DNA from: Paenibacillus barengoltzii NBRC 101215
GTDB lineage: Bacteria > Bacillota > Bacilli > Paenibacillales > Paenibacillaceae
DNA length: 51,494 nt
NCBI RefSeq assembly: GCF_004000745.1
Contig: NZ_BILV01000047.1
Location: 1 to 51,494, forward strand
Reading direction: 5' to 3'
Below are positions 35,207-45,331 of the stretch, piece after piece; the first letter of the stretch is position 1, and every line of letters starts with the position of its first letter. Both the position numbers and the translations under genes were made by a program. Under the pieces are notes generated by a model. That model saw only the letters and a program-made list of their open reading frames with translations. It was not told the DNA's origin and did not search any database.

Positions 35207-36010
35207 ATGGAATTTTCAACAATTATTGGTTTGATTCTCGGATTGATTGCCCTGATTTTAGGTATGTTCCTAAAAGGCGCACCCGTAGAAAGCTTGGTCC
35301 AGAACCCTGCGGCCTTCGTCATCATCTTTGTCGGAACGGCGGCAACGCTGTTTATGGGCTTCCCGTTATCGGAGTTGAAGAAGTTTCCGACCTTGATCAA
35401 AATGACGATCGTCAAACCGAAAATGATCAGCAAAGCGGAGTTGATCACCCTGTTTACGGAATGGGCGACCATTACCCGCCGCGAAGGCTTGCTGGCGCTG
35501 GAAGCGAAGGTTGAAGAGATCAACGATGACTTCCTGCGCGGTGGGATGCGGATGATCATCGACGGCAACGATCAAGAATTCGTGCAGGATGTCCTGACTG
35601 AGGATATTGCGGCCACCGAGGAGCGCCACAAAGCAGGTGCTCTGATGTTCTCTCAGGCGGGGATGTACGCTCCGACACTCGGGGTGCTTGGTGCGGTTGT
35701 CGGTCTGATCGCCGCACTGTCCGACATGAGCGATATGGAGATTCTGGCTCATGCCATTTCAGGTGCATTTATTGCGACGGTATTCGGTATTTTCACCGGT
35801 TATGTGCTGTGGCACCCGATCGCCAATAAACTGAAACGTCTCTCGAAGAAAGAGATGGAGATCCGGTTGATGATGGTGGAAGGCCTGCTGTCCATTCAAT
35901 CGGGTGTGTCTACGATTGCAATTCAACAGAAACTTGCCGTGTTCTTAACCCCTGCGGAACGTGCGGAAATCTTTGAAAAGGGGGCCGGTGATGGTGAGCA
36001 AAAAGAATAA
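35207..36010 (+). CDS. motA: Flagellar motor stator protein MotA
   Basis: Inner-membrane stator subunit that with MotB forms the ion channel driving the flagellar motor. 267 residues, four membrane segments (about 4-22, 32-52, 150-170, 180-202) and a long cytoplasmic loop that contacts FliG. ATG at 35207 was chosen: GAGGTG is 5 bases upstream and the protein then starts with EFSTIIGLILGL, as in the family; the longer ORF crosses the promoter region. motB overlaps its end by 20 bases. Confidence 0.96.
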   Translation: MEFSTIIGLILGLIALILGMFLKGAPVESLVQNPAAFVIIFVGTAATLFMGFPLSELKKFPTLIKMTIVKPKMISKAELITLFTEWATITRREGLLALEAKVEEINDDFLRGGMRMIIDGNDQEFVQDVLTEDIAATEERHKAGALMFSQAGMYAPTLGVLGAVVGLIAALSDMSDMEILAHAISGAFIATVFGIFTGYVLWHPIANKLKRLSKKEMEIRLMMVEGLLSIQSGVSTIAIQQKLAVFLTPAERAEIFEKGAGDGEQKE

Positions 36011-36803
36011 GAAACACCAAGATCACGAGGAACATGCCGACGAGAGCTGGCTGCTCCCTTATTCTGACCTGATGACGCTGATGCTGGCGCTGTTTATCGT
36101 CCTCTATGGGATGAGCACAGTGGATGCGATGAAGTTCCAAGAGATGAGCGAAGCATTTAAGAGCGTGCTGACCGGGGGCACCAGTGTCCTCGATCAGAAC
36201 GCTATGATCAGCAACAACCGGACTTCGCTCAGCGAAATGGAGACGCCAAAGACCAACGAGAACGGTCTGATGACCAAGAAGAACGAGCTGAAGCGTCAAG
36301 AACAGCAGAATCTGGAATCTCTAAAGAAGCAACTGGACACCTATATCAAGGAAAACGGATTAACGGATGACTTGGAAACGAAACTGAATCAATCCCAGCT
36401 GATGATCACGATTAGCGACAAAGCGCTATTCGCTTCAGGAGAAGCCGTAGTGAAGCCGGAAGCTCGGCAGTTAGCGAAGGCGATCTCCAACATGCTGCAG
36501 CAATTCCCGGATTATGAGGTGATCGTATCCGGCCATACCGACAACGTGCCGATCTCAACCTATGAATTCCCGTCGAACTGGGATTTAAGCTCGGTACGGG
36601 CGCTCAACTTCATGAAGATTCTCCTGTTGAACACGAACTTGGATCCGAAGAAGTTCAGCGCCATCGGATACGGGGAATATCACCCCGTTGCCAGCAACGA
36701 TACGGCTGTGGGCCGCGCACAGAACCGCCGGGTCGAAGTATCAATCATCCGCAAGTACACAGATAGCACCGAGCAGCTTGGTGTAACAGCTGCCCACGAA
36801 TAA
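35991..36803 (+). CDS. motB: Flagellar motor stator protein MotB
   Basis: Stator subunit of 270 residues anchoring the motor to peptidoglycan. A basic/acidic N terminus precedes one membrane segment with the ion-carrying Asp26 (PYSDLMTLML); a long coiled linker leads to the OmpA-like peptidoglycan-binding domain (about 125-245, VSGHTDNVPI and RALNFMKILL). The ATG at 35991 overlaps motA and has a GGGGG element upstream. Ion type (H+ or Na+) was not assigned: PYSD favours the proton-type MotB but is not proof. Confidence 0.96.
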   Translation: MVSKKNKKHQDHEEHADESWLLPYSDLMTLMLALFIVLYGMSTVDAMKFQEMSEAFKSVLTGGTSVLDQNAMISNNRTSLSEMETPKTNENGLMTKKNELKRQEQQNLESLKKQLDTYIKENGLTDDLETKLNQSQLMITISDKALFASGEAVVKPEARQLAKAISNMLQQFPDYEVIVSGHTDNVPISTYEFPSNWDLSSVRALNFMKILLLNTNLDPKKFSAIGYGEYHPVASNDTAVGRAQNRRVEVSIIRKYTDSTEQLGVTAAHE

Positions 36804-36809
36804 AGAAGC

Positions 36810-36855
36810 AAAGGACAGGCGCCTTAAGTGTAAGGCAACCTGTCCTTTATTTTTT
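36810..36855 (+). terminator. motAB terminator
   Basis: AAAGGACAGG pairs with CCTGTCCTTT and is followed by ATTTTTT. Confidence 0.85.
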
Positions 36856-36867
36856 GTCCATGTTACG

Positions 36868-37572
36868 TTAGGAAAGCTCGTAATTCAGGGCCAAGCCCAA
36901 CTCCCGCTTCTCTTGTTCGGTTAAGTCGCGCCAGGTGCCCACTTTCTGTTGGCCGAGATGGATGTTCATAATCCGAATGCGCTGCAGCCTGCGCACCTCA
37001 TACCCGAGAGCGCTGCACATTCGGCGAATTTGCCGATTCTTCCCCTCGGTCAGAATAATTCGGAACACCCGATCCGAAACCCGCGTCACCTTGCACGGCA
37101 ACGTCATCTCCCCGAGAATTTTAACGCCTTCGCTCATCGCTTTCACAAAGCTAGGGGTAATCGGCCGATCCACGGTCACGACATATTCCTTCTCGTGCTT
37201 GCCTTCCGCCCGCAAAATTTTATTGACGATATCGCCATCGCTGGTAAGCAGGATCAATCCCTCGGAATCTTTATCCAAGCGCCCAATCGGAAAAATTCGC
37301 TCCGAATGCCCAACGAAATCCACAATATTGCCTTTCACATGCGTTTCCGTTGTGCAGGTGATCCCCACCGGCTTATTTAAAGCGATGTACACGTGTTTAG
37401 AGCGTTTGGCCGCAATCGCCCTCCCGTTGACCCGTACATCGTCTCCAGGCTCCGCCTGGCTGCCTAGAACCGCCTTGACGCCGTTAATGGTCACTTGGCC
37501 CGACTCGACCAGCTTGTCCGCCTCTCGTCGGGAGCAAAATCCCGTTTCACTAATGAATTTATTGATTCTCAT
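36868..37572 (-). CDS. rluF: 23S rRNA pseudouridine synthase, RluF type
   Basis: RNA-modifying enzyme of 234 residues. An N-terminal S4 RNA-binding domain (MRINKFISETGFCSRREADK) is followed by the RsuA/RluB/E/F catalytic domain with Asp100 in GRLDKDSEGLILLT and RQIRRMCSALGYEV near the end. The sequence around GITCTTE is typical of RluF, which modifies U2604 in Escherichia coli; exact site here is inferred. The ATG has GGAGGG rather far upstream (15 bases). It starts 41 bases after the stop of the kinase gene and may be read from it. Confidence 0.88.
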   Translation of the reverse strand: MRINKFISETGFCSRREADKLVESGQVTINGVKAVLGSQAEPGDDVRVNGRAIAAKRSKHVYIALNKPVGITCTTETHVKGNIVDFVGHSERIFPIGRLDKDSEGLILLTSDGDIVNKILRAEGKHEKEYVVTVDRPITPSFVKAMSEGVKILGEMTLPCKVTRVSDRVFRIILTEGKNRQIRRMCSALGYEVRRLQRIRIMNIHLGQQKVGTWRDLTEQEKRELGLALNYELS

Positions 37573-37613
37573 GGTGCTGTCTTTGGTCCCTCCGCATAGC
37601 CTAGCAGTTCGCT

Positions 37614-39512
37614 TTAATTCGCGAGATCCGCTTGCCCTTTGTTATGTTCTTCTTCCTCCTGTACAAGCGGGAGGGTAATAGTTACAGCCGTTCCTTTGCC
37701 AAGCTCGCTTTCGATCTTCAGCGTCCCGCGGTGTCCCTCAATGATCCGCTGGCTGATCATGAGACCGAGACCGGTTCCTTTCTCCTTGTTCGTGTAAAAA
37801 GGCTCGCCCAACTTCTGAAGCCGATCTTTAGCAATCCCTTCGCCTTCGTCGATGACGCGGAGCACAGCAAAGCCACTGTCGTCCTCTTCCACTTGAAGCA
37901 GGATCTTACCTCCTTTGGGCATGGCCTCCATGGCATTTTTCAACAAGTTGATGAATACCTGCTTCAATTGGTTCTCTTCACAGTGTACCAGAACCGGGCT
38001 TGGCGAGAAATGCACTTCAAATTCAATATTATGTAAATGGGCTTCGCTATCCAACAAAGAGACGACGTCCCCCATCGTGAAGCGGACGTCCTTGATCTGA
38101 AACTGCACTGCCTGAGGCTTGGCTAAAATCAGAAATTCGCTGACGATCAGATTAATTCGGTCCAGCTCCGCCAGCATCACATCGGTATGCATCACGTTCA
38201 CCGTCCGGGTGCGCTGCTGCATTTGCAGAAACCCGCGAAGCGTCGTCAACGGATTGCGGATTTCATGTGCAACCCCGGCGGCGAGCTGCCCTACCGTGGT
38301 GAGCTTCTCAGACCGACGCAACAGGTCTTCCATTTTATTGTGCTCCGTCATGTCGCGGGAAATGCTGATCAATGCGGTAATTTTGCCCGCTTGGTCGAAG
38401 ATCGGTGATACGCTGATACTCACCTCAACTTGGCTGCCGTCCTTGCGCAATCGAACCGTCTCCGCCAATACCGATTCAGCGGTTTCAATCACTTCCGCCT
38501 CCGGACGCCAAATGGTCCGCCCATCTAACTCGAACTCCGGAAGATACTCGAGATACTTCCCGACAATTTCTTCGCTGCTCCAGCCGTACAGCCTTTCGAA
38601 GGCGGCATTGACTTGCAACACCCGCCCTTTGACATCCGTAATATGGATCGCATCCGCCGTCTGGCTTATGATCGATTCCAGATACTCCTTCATGGACCGG
38701 TTCTCTTCGCTTTTTTGCCTCAGCTCGGTCGTATACCGGCCCAAGTTGTCCGCCATGATGTTAATTTTGTGGGCAAGGAGTCCAAGCTCGTCAAAGCTGC
38801 TGACTTTTAAACGAGTATCCAGCCGGCCTGAAGCCAACACATTCACCTGGTCTAAAATATGGCGAATCGGTCGGATCAGCCCGCCAGCCATCCAATAGCT
38901 CCCCGTCACCATTAATGCCAACAGACTAACGGAAACGATAAGCTGACCGATCATCTGCTTGTTGATCGCATCGGCAATCGGGGAATAACTAGACACAACA
39001 CGAATGACGTAAGGATTCTCCCTGTAATTCGAAATGGGAACATAGCACTCCAGCACACGTTCGCCGTTAATCCGAGTATCCACTACCAGGCTGCGATTTT
39101 GCGAAATGGCCTCTGCGACCGATTGTCTCAAGCCTTCATCATTTTTATAGTTATAGGTACCGAACAGCCGATGGTTCTCATCAAAATGATTCGGGTCAAT
39201 TCCTGTAATCTCCAACAGACTGCGGTTCGTACTCATCGATTTTTGCGCAATACGATCCGGGCTGGTCATGATCAGGATCGCATCCGTCATGTCGCTGCTC
39301 ATTTTTCCGCCCAACGTGAGCTTGACATAATTATACAACGAACGACTTTGTTCGACAGCAATAGCAATTTGATTCGCGGTCAGCATCATGTTCGCTTCGC
39401 TGTCCCTGCGCAGATTGTCCCGTACCGTAAAATAACTTAAAACGATATTCAGAGAGAGGATAATCAGCGCAAAACAAGATATAATCAAAGCGAGCTTGGT
39501 TTTTATAGTCAA
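37614..39512 (-). CDS. Membrane histidine kinase of the sporulation-kinase type
   Basis: 632 residues. Membrane segment (about 7-28), extracytoplasmic sensor of about 155 residues, second membrane segment (about 187-209), HAMP (about 206-260), PAS (about 275-385, DAIHITDVKGRVLQVN), phospho-acceptor domain with His416 (AAGVAHEIRNPLTTLRGFLQ) and ATPase domain (NLLKNAMEAM, GTGLGL). The H-box is that of Bacillus KinA-KinE kinases that phosphorylate Spo0F. No response regulator gene is adjacent, as expected for an orphan phosphorelay kinase; Spo0F is encoded at 11878-12255. TTG start with GAGGTGGG 8 bases upstream. DnaA boxes lie upstream. Confidence 0.9.
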   Translation of the reverse strand: MTIKTKLALIISCFALIILSLNIVLSYFTVRDNLRRDSEANMMLTANQIAIAVEQSRSLYNYVKLTLGGKMSSDMTDAILIMTSPDRIAQKSMSTNRSLLEITGIDPNHFDENHRLFGTYNYKNDEGLRQSVAEAISQNRSLVVDTRINGERVLECYVPISNYRENPYVIRVVSSYSPIADAINKQMIGQLIVSVSLLALMVTGSYWMAGGLIRPIRHILDQVNVLASGRLDTRLKVSSFDELGLLAHKINIMADNLGRYTTELRQKSEENRSMKEYLESIISQTADAIHITDVKGRVLQVNAAFERLYGWSSEEIVGKYLEYLPEFELDGRTIWRPEAEVIETAESVLAETVRLRKDGSQVEVSISVSPIFDQAGKITALISISRDMTEHNKMEDLLRRSEKLTTVGQLAAGVAHEIRNPLTTLRGFLQMQQRTRTVNVMHTDVMLAELDRINLIVSEFLILAKPQAVQFQIKDVRFTMGDVVSLLDSEAHLHNIEFEVHFSPSPVLVHCEENQLKQVFINLLKNAMEAMPKGGKILLQVEEDDSGFAVLRVIDEGEGIAKDRLQKLGEPFYTNKEKGTGLGLMISQRIIEGHRGTLKIESELGKGTAVTITLPLVQEEEEHNKGQADLAN

Positions 39513-39574
39513 GTGTTTATCCCACCTCTGGAACTAATTTATGGATATTTATGGGATTCACAATTTCTACATAC

Positions 39575-39602
39575 ATCATACCTTTTACGACATGTTTTGC
39601 AA
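39575..39602 (-). promoter_or_regulatory. Promoter of the histidine kinase gene
   Basis: Minus-strand TTGCAA, 16-base spacer, TATGAT, about 55 bases before the TTG start. Confidence 0.6.
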
Positions 39603-39699
39603 AGACGTTGAATTTCCCAGATCGTATCCTTACAATATGTAGAAATGCCTACAAAGCCAGTTCTTGAGTCTTATCTATGAGACGTGATGTTCTGTTGAG

Positions 39700-39792
39700 T
39701 TATCCACAAATTATCAACATACTCACAATGTTCTGGATAATATGTGTATAAAAATGGGGATATTCTTGCAGTTATACACAATGTTATTCACA
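39700..39792. other. Cluster of four DnaA boxes
   Basis: Four perfect TTATNCACA boxes in 93 bases: TTATCCACA (39700-39708, plus), TTATACACA (39751-39743, minus), TTATACACA (39772-39780, plus), TTATTCACA (39784-39792, plus). Two one-mismatch boxes add to it (39711-39719 and 39740-39732). The 352-base gap between kinase and tadA is otherwise AT-rich and holds the kinase promoter; no gene is seen in it. Confidence 0.8.
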
Positions 39793-39864
39793 ACATGTTA
39801 ACAACGAATGCCTGTTCGTTGGACAAAACGAATGGTTACGTTCATTAAGGAGTTGATTTGATCT

Positions 39865-40362
39865 ATGCCTTCTTCATCCCCTTTGATCCCCGAACCTCCT
39901 GCCTCAACTTATCCCCATGAATATTGGATGGCCGAGGCAATTCGGGAAGCTCGAAAAGCAGAAGCCATCGGCGAAGTCCCCATCGGTGCGGTGATCGTCC
40001 GAGGCGACGAAATCGTTGGACGCGGCCACAACCTGCGGGAAAGCTCGCTCGATGGAACCGCCCATGCCGAGATGATTGCCATCCGCGAAGCGAGCGAGCG
40101 GCTGGGTGCCTGGCGGCTTCTCCACTGTCGACTCTATGTCACGCTAGAGCCTTGCCCCATGTGCGCCGGAGCGATCGTACAGTGTCGTGTCCCCCATGTG
40201 ATCTACGGAGCACCGGACCCAAAGGCAGGATGTGCCGGCACGCTGATGAACCTGCTGCAGGAGCCGCGGTTTAACCACCGCACCGATATTACCTCTGGCA
40301 TACTTCAAGAGGAATGCGCCTCGCTGTTAACCGAGTTCTTCCGCCGGCTTCGCAAGAAATAA
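39865..40362 (+). CDS. tadA: tRNA-specific adenosine deaminase
   Basis: Converts A34 to inosine in tRNA-Arg(ACG), essential for reading CGN codons. 165 residues with the cytidine-deaminase-type zinc site: His67 and catalytic Glu69 (TAHAEM), Cys97 and Cys100 (EPCPMC). AAGGAG lies 12 bases before the ATG, slightly distant; the first 20 residues are Pro/Ser-rich and beyond the core, and a start near residue 22 is possible. In Bacillus tadA follows serS and tRNA-Ser in the same origin-proximal region. Confidence 0.96.
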   Translation: MPSSSPLIPEPPASTYPHEYWMAEAIREARKAEAIGEVPIGAVIVRGDEIVGRGHNLRESSLDGTAHAEMIAIREASERLGAWRLLHCRLYVTLEPCPMCAGAIVQCRVPHVIYGAPDPKAGCAGTLMNLLQEPRFNHRTDITSGILQEECASLLTEFFRRLRKK

Positions 40363-40378
40363 CTTCTCATAAAACATT

Positions 40379-40424
40379 AAAACCTCCAGCCCCTTAAGAA
40401 ACATGGGACTGGAGGTTTTTTTCG
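40379..40424. terminator. Terminator between tadA and the lipoprotein gene
   Basis: AAAACCTCCAG pairs with CTGGAGGTTTT; TTTTTTT follows on the plus strand. The A-rich left side can serve the convergent lipoprotein gene. Confidence 0.85.
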
Positions 40425-40459
40425 AGTGTAAGTATAAACTGTTGGATAAGTCCTAACGC

Positions 40460-41536
40460 CTAATAGCCAAACTGGCTCATTTCCTCTTGCAGCTGTTCCA
40501 AAGTCAACGTGTCTGTCGGGATGCCAATTTCAAAGGCTGGCTTCTCGTTGATTTGGGTAAAGTGGCTGGTCATTTGCACCGCTGCCTTAACGTTCGTCTG
40601 CATATCCGGATCGTTCACGGCGACGTCCACCTGAACATTGTAGTACGCTGGGTAATTGTTCTCGTCGATGGCGGTATCCACAGTGAACTTGTTGATTTGC
40701 AGATGATTCTTCATCTCATCCAGCGCCTCGCCCAATTCATCCTGGTTGCCTTCCTGCAGCTCCTGCTTCGCCTGCTCGATTTCCTCCGGCGTCAGCTGCA
40801 GCATCGAACGGTATTCTTCTTTCGCCAGGATATCCAGCATCTTCGGCAATGCCTGGTTTACCAGAATGGTCACCGCTTCTTTTACATTGTCATTCGTAAT
40901 GGCAAACTGCACAACTTGCTTCGCCTTGAGGCCCTCCGGTAGCGATGCCTCCTTAGGATCGATGTTGCTGAAGTAAGCCCCCGACTCATATTCGGCAAAT
41001 AATGCCCCCATCAATTCCATACTCAGCTTCTGACTCTTCTCCGGGTTGAATAGATCCGGATTAAATTCCTCGCCCGCTTGCTCTGCCAGCTCTTTCAAGT
41101 CCAGTACCAGGAATTTCCCTGTCACTGACTCCGGCAATGGCAAGAACGGAATGCTTGGGATTTTCACATACAGCTTCTCGGCTGTCATCACCAACGGGAT
41201 AGTAATGGTGGTTGTCATATCCCCTGTCAGTTTGACTTCCAGCGTTGCCTCCGTTTGCATCGGTTCCTTCTGGTAAATTTGCTTGATGTTGATCTCTGCG
41301 TTCTTGAGCATGGAAAACACCGCGCCTACTTCTGCAGACTCTGCCTCTTCTGTCCCTTCTACGGAGAAATCCAAGATCTTAATTTGATTCTCCACCACGT
41401 AGGAATCCATCTCCAGCGCCTTCATCGCTGCGCTGCTCAAGGCTTCCTTCGGTTCTTTCTTACTGCTGCAGCCGGACAATACCAGCACGACAGACAGCAT
41501 CACCAGCATCATCGACGTGAACCATTTCCTAGACAT
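40460..41536 (-). CDS. Lipoprotein of unknown function
   Basis: 358 residues with a lipoprotein signal: hydrophobic stretch then VLSGC, lipid-bearing Cys23. The mature part is acidic and made of alternating strands and helices (EATLEVKLTGDMTTTITIPL, then a Glu/Gln-rich helix near 255-280), resembling the two-lobed LolA/LppX-like lipoproteins that several Bacillales carry (DUF6612-type). Function is not established. GGAGAC lies about 5 bases before the ATG. It stands alone, convergent with tadA. Confidence 0.8.
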   Translation of the reverse strand: MSRKWFTSMMLVMLSVVLVLSGCSSKKEPKEALSSAAMKALEMDSYVVENQIKILDFSVEGTEEAESAEVGAVFSMLKNAEINIKQIYQKEPMQTEATLEVKLTGDMTTTITIPLVMTAEKLYVKIPSIPFLPLPESVTGKFLVLDLKELAEQAGEEFNPDLFNPEKSQKLSMELMGALFAEYESGAYFSNIDPKEASLPEGLKAKQVVQFAITNDNVKEAVTILVNQALPKMLDILAKEEYRSMLQLTPEEIEQAKQELQEGNQDELGEALDEMKNHLQINKFTVDTAIDENNYPAYYNVQVDVAVNDPDMQTNVKAAVQMTSHFTQINEKPAFEIGIPTDTLTLEQLQEEMSQFGY

Positions 41537-41645
41537 TACAGTCTCCTCTCTCCTGCCCTAACCTCATTCTAAAGCATTCCTTTTTCTGAACACTTCTCAC
41601 ATATCATAAACCATACGCCAATAGGACGGAATTCATTTCTCCAAA

Positions 41646-42557
41646 TTAATGGATCGCCTTTTTCTTGAAACGTCCGCCTTTGACGTCATGAATGTTTCCG
41701 ACTGCCAAAAATGCATTTTCATCGTAATGATTAACGATTTCCTTCAGCTTAGCTTCTTCCAAGCGGGTAATTACACAGAAGATAACTTTCTTCGGATCCC
41801 CGGAAAAACCGCCTTCTCCAGTTAAGTACGTAACGCCGCGGCCCAAACGGCTTAGAATAGCATCTCCGATCTCATCGATTTGATCGCTGATGATCCATAC
41901 CGATTTCGACTCGTTTAAGCCATCTACCACGATATCAATCGATTTGTAGGCAATATAATAAGCTAACAACGAAAATAAGGCGCGCTCCCAGCCAAACACA
42001 AAGCCTGCGCTAAGCAAAATAAAGAAGTTAAAAAACATAATGATCTCGCCAACCGAAAACGGAGTTCTGCGCGAAATCAGAATGGCTACAATTTCGGTAC
42101 CATCCAAGGAGCCTCCAAAGCGGATGACTAAACCGGTACCTAACCCTAACAAAATACCGCCAAACACGAAAGCCAGCAAGGTATCCGTTACAAACGGTTC
42201 AGCATGGTGCAGCAGTGTTGTACCGGCCGACATAACAGTAATGCCCAAAAGGGTGGATATTGCAAAAGTCTTGCCGATTTGTTTATAACCGACAATTAGA
42301 AACGGGAGGTTGAAAAGGAAGAGGAATACCCCAAGCGGGAGTCCCGATAAATAAGAGGTCATTACGGAAATACCGGTTATCCCGCCGTCCGTAATTTTAT
42401 TTGGTACCAAGAACAGCTCCAGTGCAACAGAGACGATCACCGCTCCAATGACAATAAACATCGATCTGAATAAAGTACTTTTCAGCGTCCGCTGTTTATG
42501 TTGGCGTACTTGGGTTGCATTCGGTGGAATCAGATGGTTTGGATTAACTGCGTTCAA
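41646..42557 (-). CDS. YitT family membrane protein
   Basis: 303 residues: a basic N terminus, five to six membrane segments (about 33-205) forming the YitT_membrane region, and a C-terminal cytoplasmic DUF2179 domain (about 218-295, YLTGEGGFSGDPKKVIFCVI). Family members are common and multi-copy in Bacillales; function is unknown. The start is TTG at 42557 with AAAGGA 13 bases upstream, which is not ideal; no better start was found before the first membrane segment. Confidence 0.88.
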   Translation of the reverse strand: MNAVNPNHLIPPNATQVRQHKQRTLKSTLFRSMFIVIGAVIVSVALELFLVPNKITDGGITGISVMTSYLSGLPLGVFLFLFNLPFLIVGYKQIGKTFAISTLLGITVMSAGTTLLHHAEPFVTDTLLAFVFGGILLGLGTGLVIRFGGSLDGTEIVAILISRRTPFSVGEIIMFFNFFILLSAGFVFGWERALFSLLAYYIAYKSIDIVVDGLNESKSVWIISDQIDEIGDAILSRLGRGVTYLTGEGGFSGDPKKVIFCVITRLEEAKLKEIVNHYDENAFLAVGNIHDVKGGRFKKKAIH

Positions 42558-42714
42558 ATGGCATCACGATCCTTTCAAGTTGGTTTGCTCAATTCTTCCC
42601 TCTCACCAGGCTTTCTCTAGTATTCATGCTCCCCTTTAAAGGACATACCCTTACCTTTATTATGACATTTTCTTGTCTTGTTGTCTTGTTCTAATTCATA
42701 AGTCCCTTCAATAC

Positions 42715-42740
42715 AAAAGCCCCAGCAGAAGCTGGGGCTG
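42715..42740 (-). terminator. sspP terminator
   Basis: Stem AGCCCCAGC with GCTGGGGCT, 6-8-base loop, then TTTTGTATT on the minus strand. Confidence 0.78.
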
Positions 42741-42771
42741 CGGAACAGCGAATGTTTTCAATGGATTAGGC

Positions 42772-42927
42772 TTACCCTTCCGGATTGTAATGACCATCTT
42801 GTTTACGCATTTTCACCTTTTTGGACCCGGATAACGGTTCTGGGCCTCTTTTCCCCTTATCACGCCGATGATCCTGGTCTTGGATGTTGTCAGATCCAGA
42901 GGTTTGATAGGTCTGCGGTTTCGTCAT
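42772..42927 (-). CDS. sspP: Small acid-soluble spore protein P
   Basis: 51 residues, very hydrophilic. The block GPEPLSGSKKVKMRKQ matches the GQPEPLDGSKKVKNRN core of Bacillus SspP, a minor spore-coat-core protein made in the forespore under SigmaG. GGGAGG lies 10 bases before the ATG at 42927; the ORF extension to 42960 is not supported. It supports the view that the organism forms endospores. A SigmaG promoter was not identified with confidence. Confidence 0.82.
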   Translation of the reverse strand: MTKPQTYQTSGSDNIQDQDHRRDKGKRGPEPLSGSKKVKMRKQDGHYNPEG

Positions 42928-42995
42928 AACAGATAAAGCCTCCCTTGATTTAATCAACAAGGTTAATTTGCGAAAAAACGGCTGGCCTTATACAC

Positions 42996-43021
42996 GAAAA
43001 AAGAGAGCATCTCTGCTCTCT
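42996..43021 (-). terminator. tRNA-Ser terminator
   Basis: AGAGAGCA pairs with TGCTCTCT, 4-base loop, then TTTTTTCG on the minus strand, 17 bases past the tRNA end. Confidence 0.85.
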
Positions 43022-43037
43022 AAATGTGCAATATGTA

Positions 43038-43126
43038 TGGCGGAGAGGGTGGGATTCGAACCCACGTGGGCTTGCACCCTAACGGTTTTCAAGACCGCCC
43101 CGTTATGACCGCTTCGGTACCTCTCC
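43038..43126 (-). tRNA. tRNA-Ser (anticodon TGA)
   Basis: 89 bases including an encoded CCA. Acceptor GGAGAGG pairs with CCTCTCC, the anticodon loop CTTGAAA carries TGA (reads UCA and related codons), a long variable arm typical of serine tRNAs follows, and GGTTCGAATCC is the T arm. It lies just downstream of serS, as in Bacillus. Confidence 0.96.
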
Positions 43127-43187
43127 AAGGAAAAATCCGATTCGCGTAACAAATCAGATTCTACCATATCGTCCGCAAGCGTGCAAG

Positions 43188-44486
<1,299 letters not shown>

Positions 44487-44547
44487 CTAGAATGATCCCG
44501 CACAGACCTGCCGACCTTCATCTGGGGAGACCCGCGGACGGAAAGGC

Positions 44548-44577
44548 TGTATAACGGAATTTCAAAACGCCGGTAAA
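44548..44577 (-). promoter_or_regulatory. serS promoter candidate
   Basis: Minus-strand TTTACC, 18-base spacer, TATACA; it begins in the T-run of the pdxT terminator. Confidence 0.5.
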
Positions 44578-44611
44578 ACAGACAAAACCTCAACCCGCAA
44601 AGGAGTCAAGG
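44576..44611 (-). terminator. pdxST terminator
   Basis: Nine-pair stem CCTTGACTC with GGGTTGAGG (four G-U pairs), loop CTTTGC, followed by TTTTGTCTGTTTT. Confidence 0.6.
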
Positions 44612-44616
44612 CCTGC

Positions 44617-45195
44617 TTACGGCTGCTTGGCTTGCTTGATCATCTCCACAAAATACGTATGTAGCGAGAAGTCGTCGGTCAGTTCCGGGTGAAACGACGA
44701 TACGAGCAAGTGCCCTTGTCGTGCGGTCACGATCTCGTCCTTGTAGGTCGACAACACCTCGACTCCGTCTCCAACTGCCGTAATCAGCGGAGCACGAATA
44801 AATACGGCCCGCAACGGTGCCTCAAGTCCCTTCACGTCAAGGTCGGTCTCGAAGCTTTCACGCTGACGTCCAAACGCATTACGCGATACTTTAATATCCA
44901 TCAGAGCGAGATGAGGCTCCTCGCCGCCCTCGATCTCCTTCGCCATGACGATCAATCCTGCACAGGTCCCAAAGATCGGTTTCCCTTGTCCAGAAAAATC
45001 GCGAATAGCTTCAATAAAGCCGTATTTCCGCATGAGCTTGCCGATCGTCGTGCTCTCGCCGCCAGGGATAATCAATCCATCCAAGTCAGCAAGCTGCTCG
45101 ACATGCTTTACGGTTACGCCTTCAACTCCGGTCTTCTCCAGGCTGCGGATATGCTCCGCAACTGCGCCTTGCAGCGCCAACACCCCTACTCTCAT
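44617..45195 (-). CDS. pdxT: PLP synthase glutaminase subunit PdxT
   Basis: Class I glutamine amidotransferase that supplies ammonia to PdxS for pyridoxal 5'-phosphate synthesis. 192 residues, family length, with GGESTT (residues 45-50), nucleophile Cys78 (FGTCAGL) and the His-Pro-Glu pair near the end (SSFHPELT). Start ATG at 45195 follows AAGG and gives the canonical MRVGVLALQGAV; the ORF extension to 45237 is unsupported. Lies 136 bases after pdxS and is probably co-transcribed with it. Confidence 0.97.
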   Translation of the reverse strand: MRVGVLALQGAVAEHIRSLEKTGVEGVTVKHVEQLADLDGLIIPGGESTTIGKLMRKYGFIEAIRDFSGQGKPIFGTCAGLIVMAKEIEGGEEPHLALMDIKVSRNAFGRQRESFETDLDVKGLEAPLRAVFIRAPLITAVGDGVEVLSTYKDEIVTARQGHLLVSSFHPELTDDFSLHTYFVEMIKQAKQP

Positions 45196-45331
45196 GACAA
45201 ACCTTCTTTCTCTAGAGGGCTTCGAACATTCAGGCAAAACCCCAGTTTACTAAGATGTACCCCGACCATCCCAAGGGACAGCCGGGGTGAAAGACTTGCC
45301 TTTGATTCCAGCGGTTATTCCGCGATCTGGA

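Noticed and set aside
39700..39792. Chromosome origin (oriC)
   Set aside because: DnaA boxes are present but dnaA and dnaN are not adjacent, and no clear AT-rich unwinding element with DnaA-trio was found; a regulatory DnaA cluster is the safer reading.
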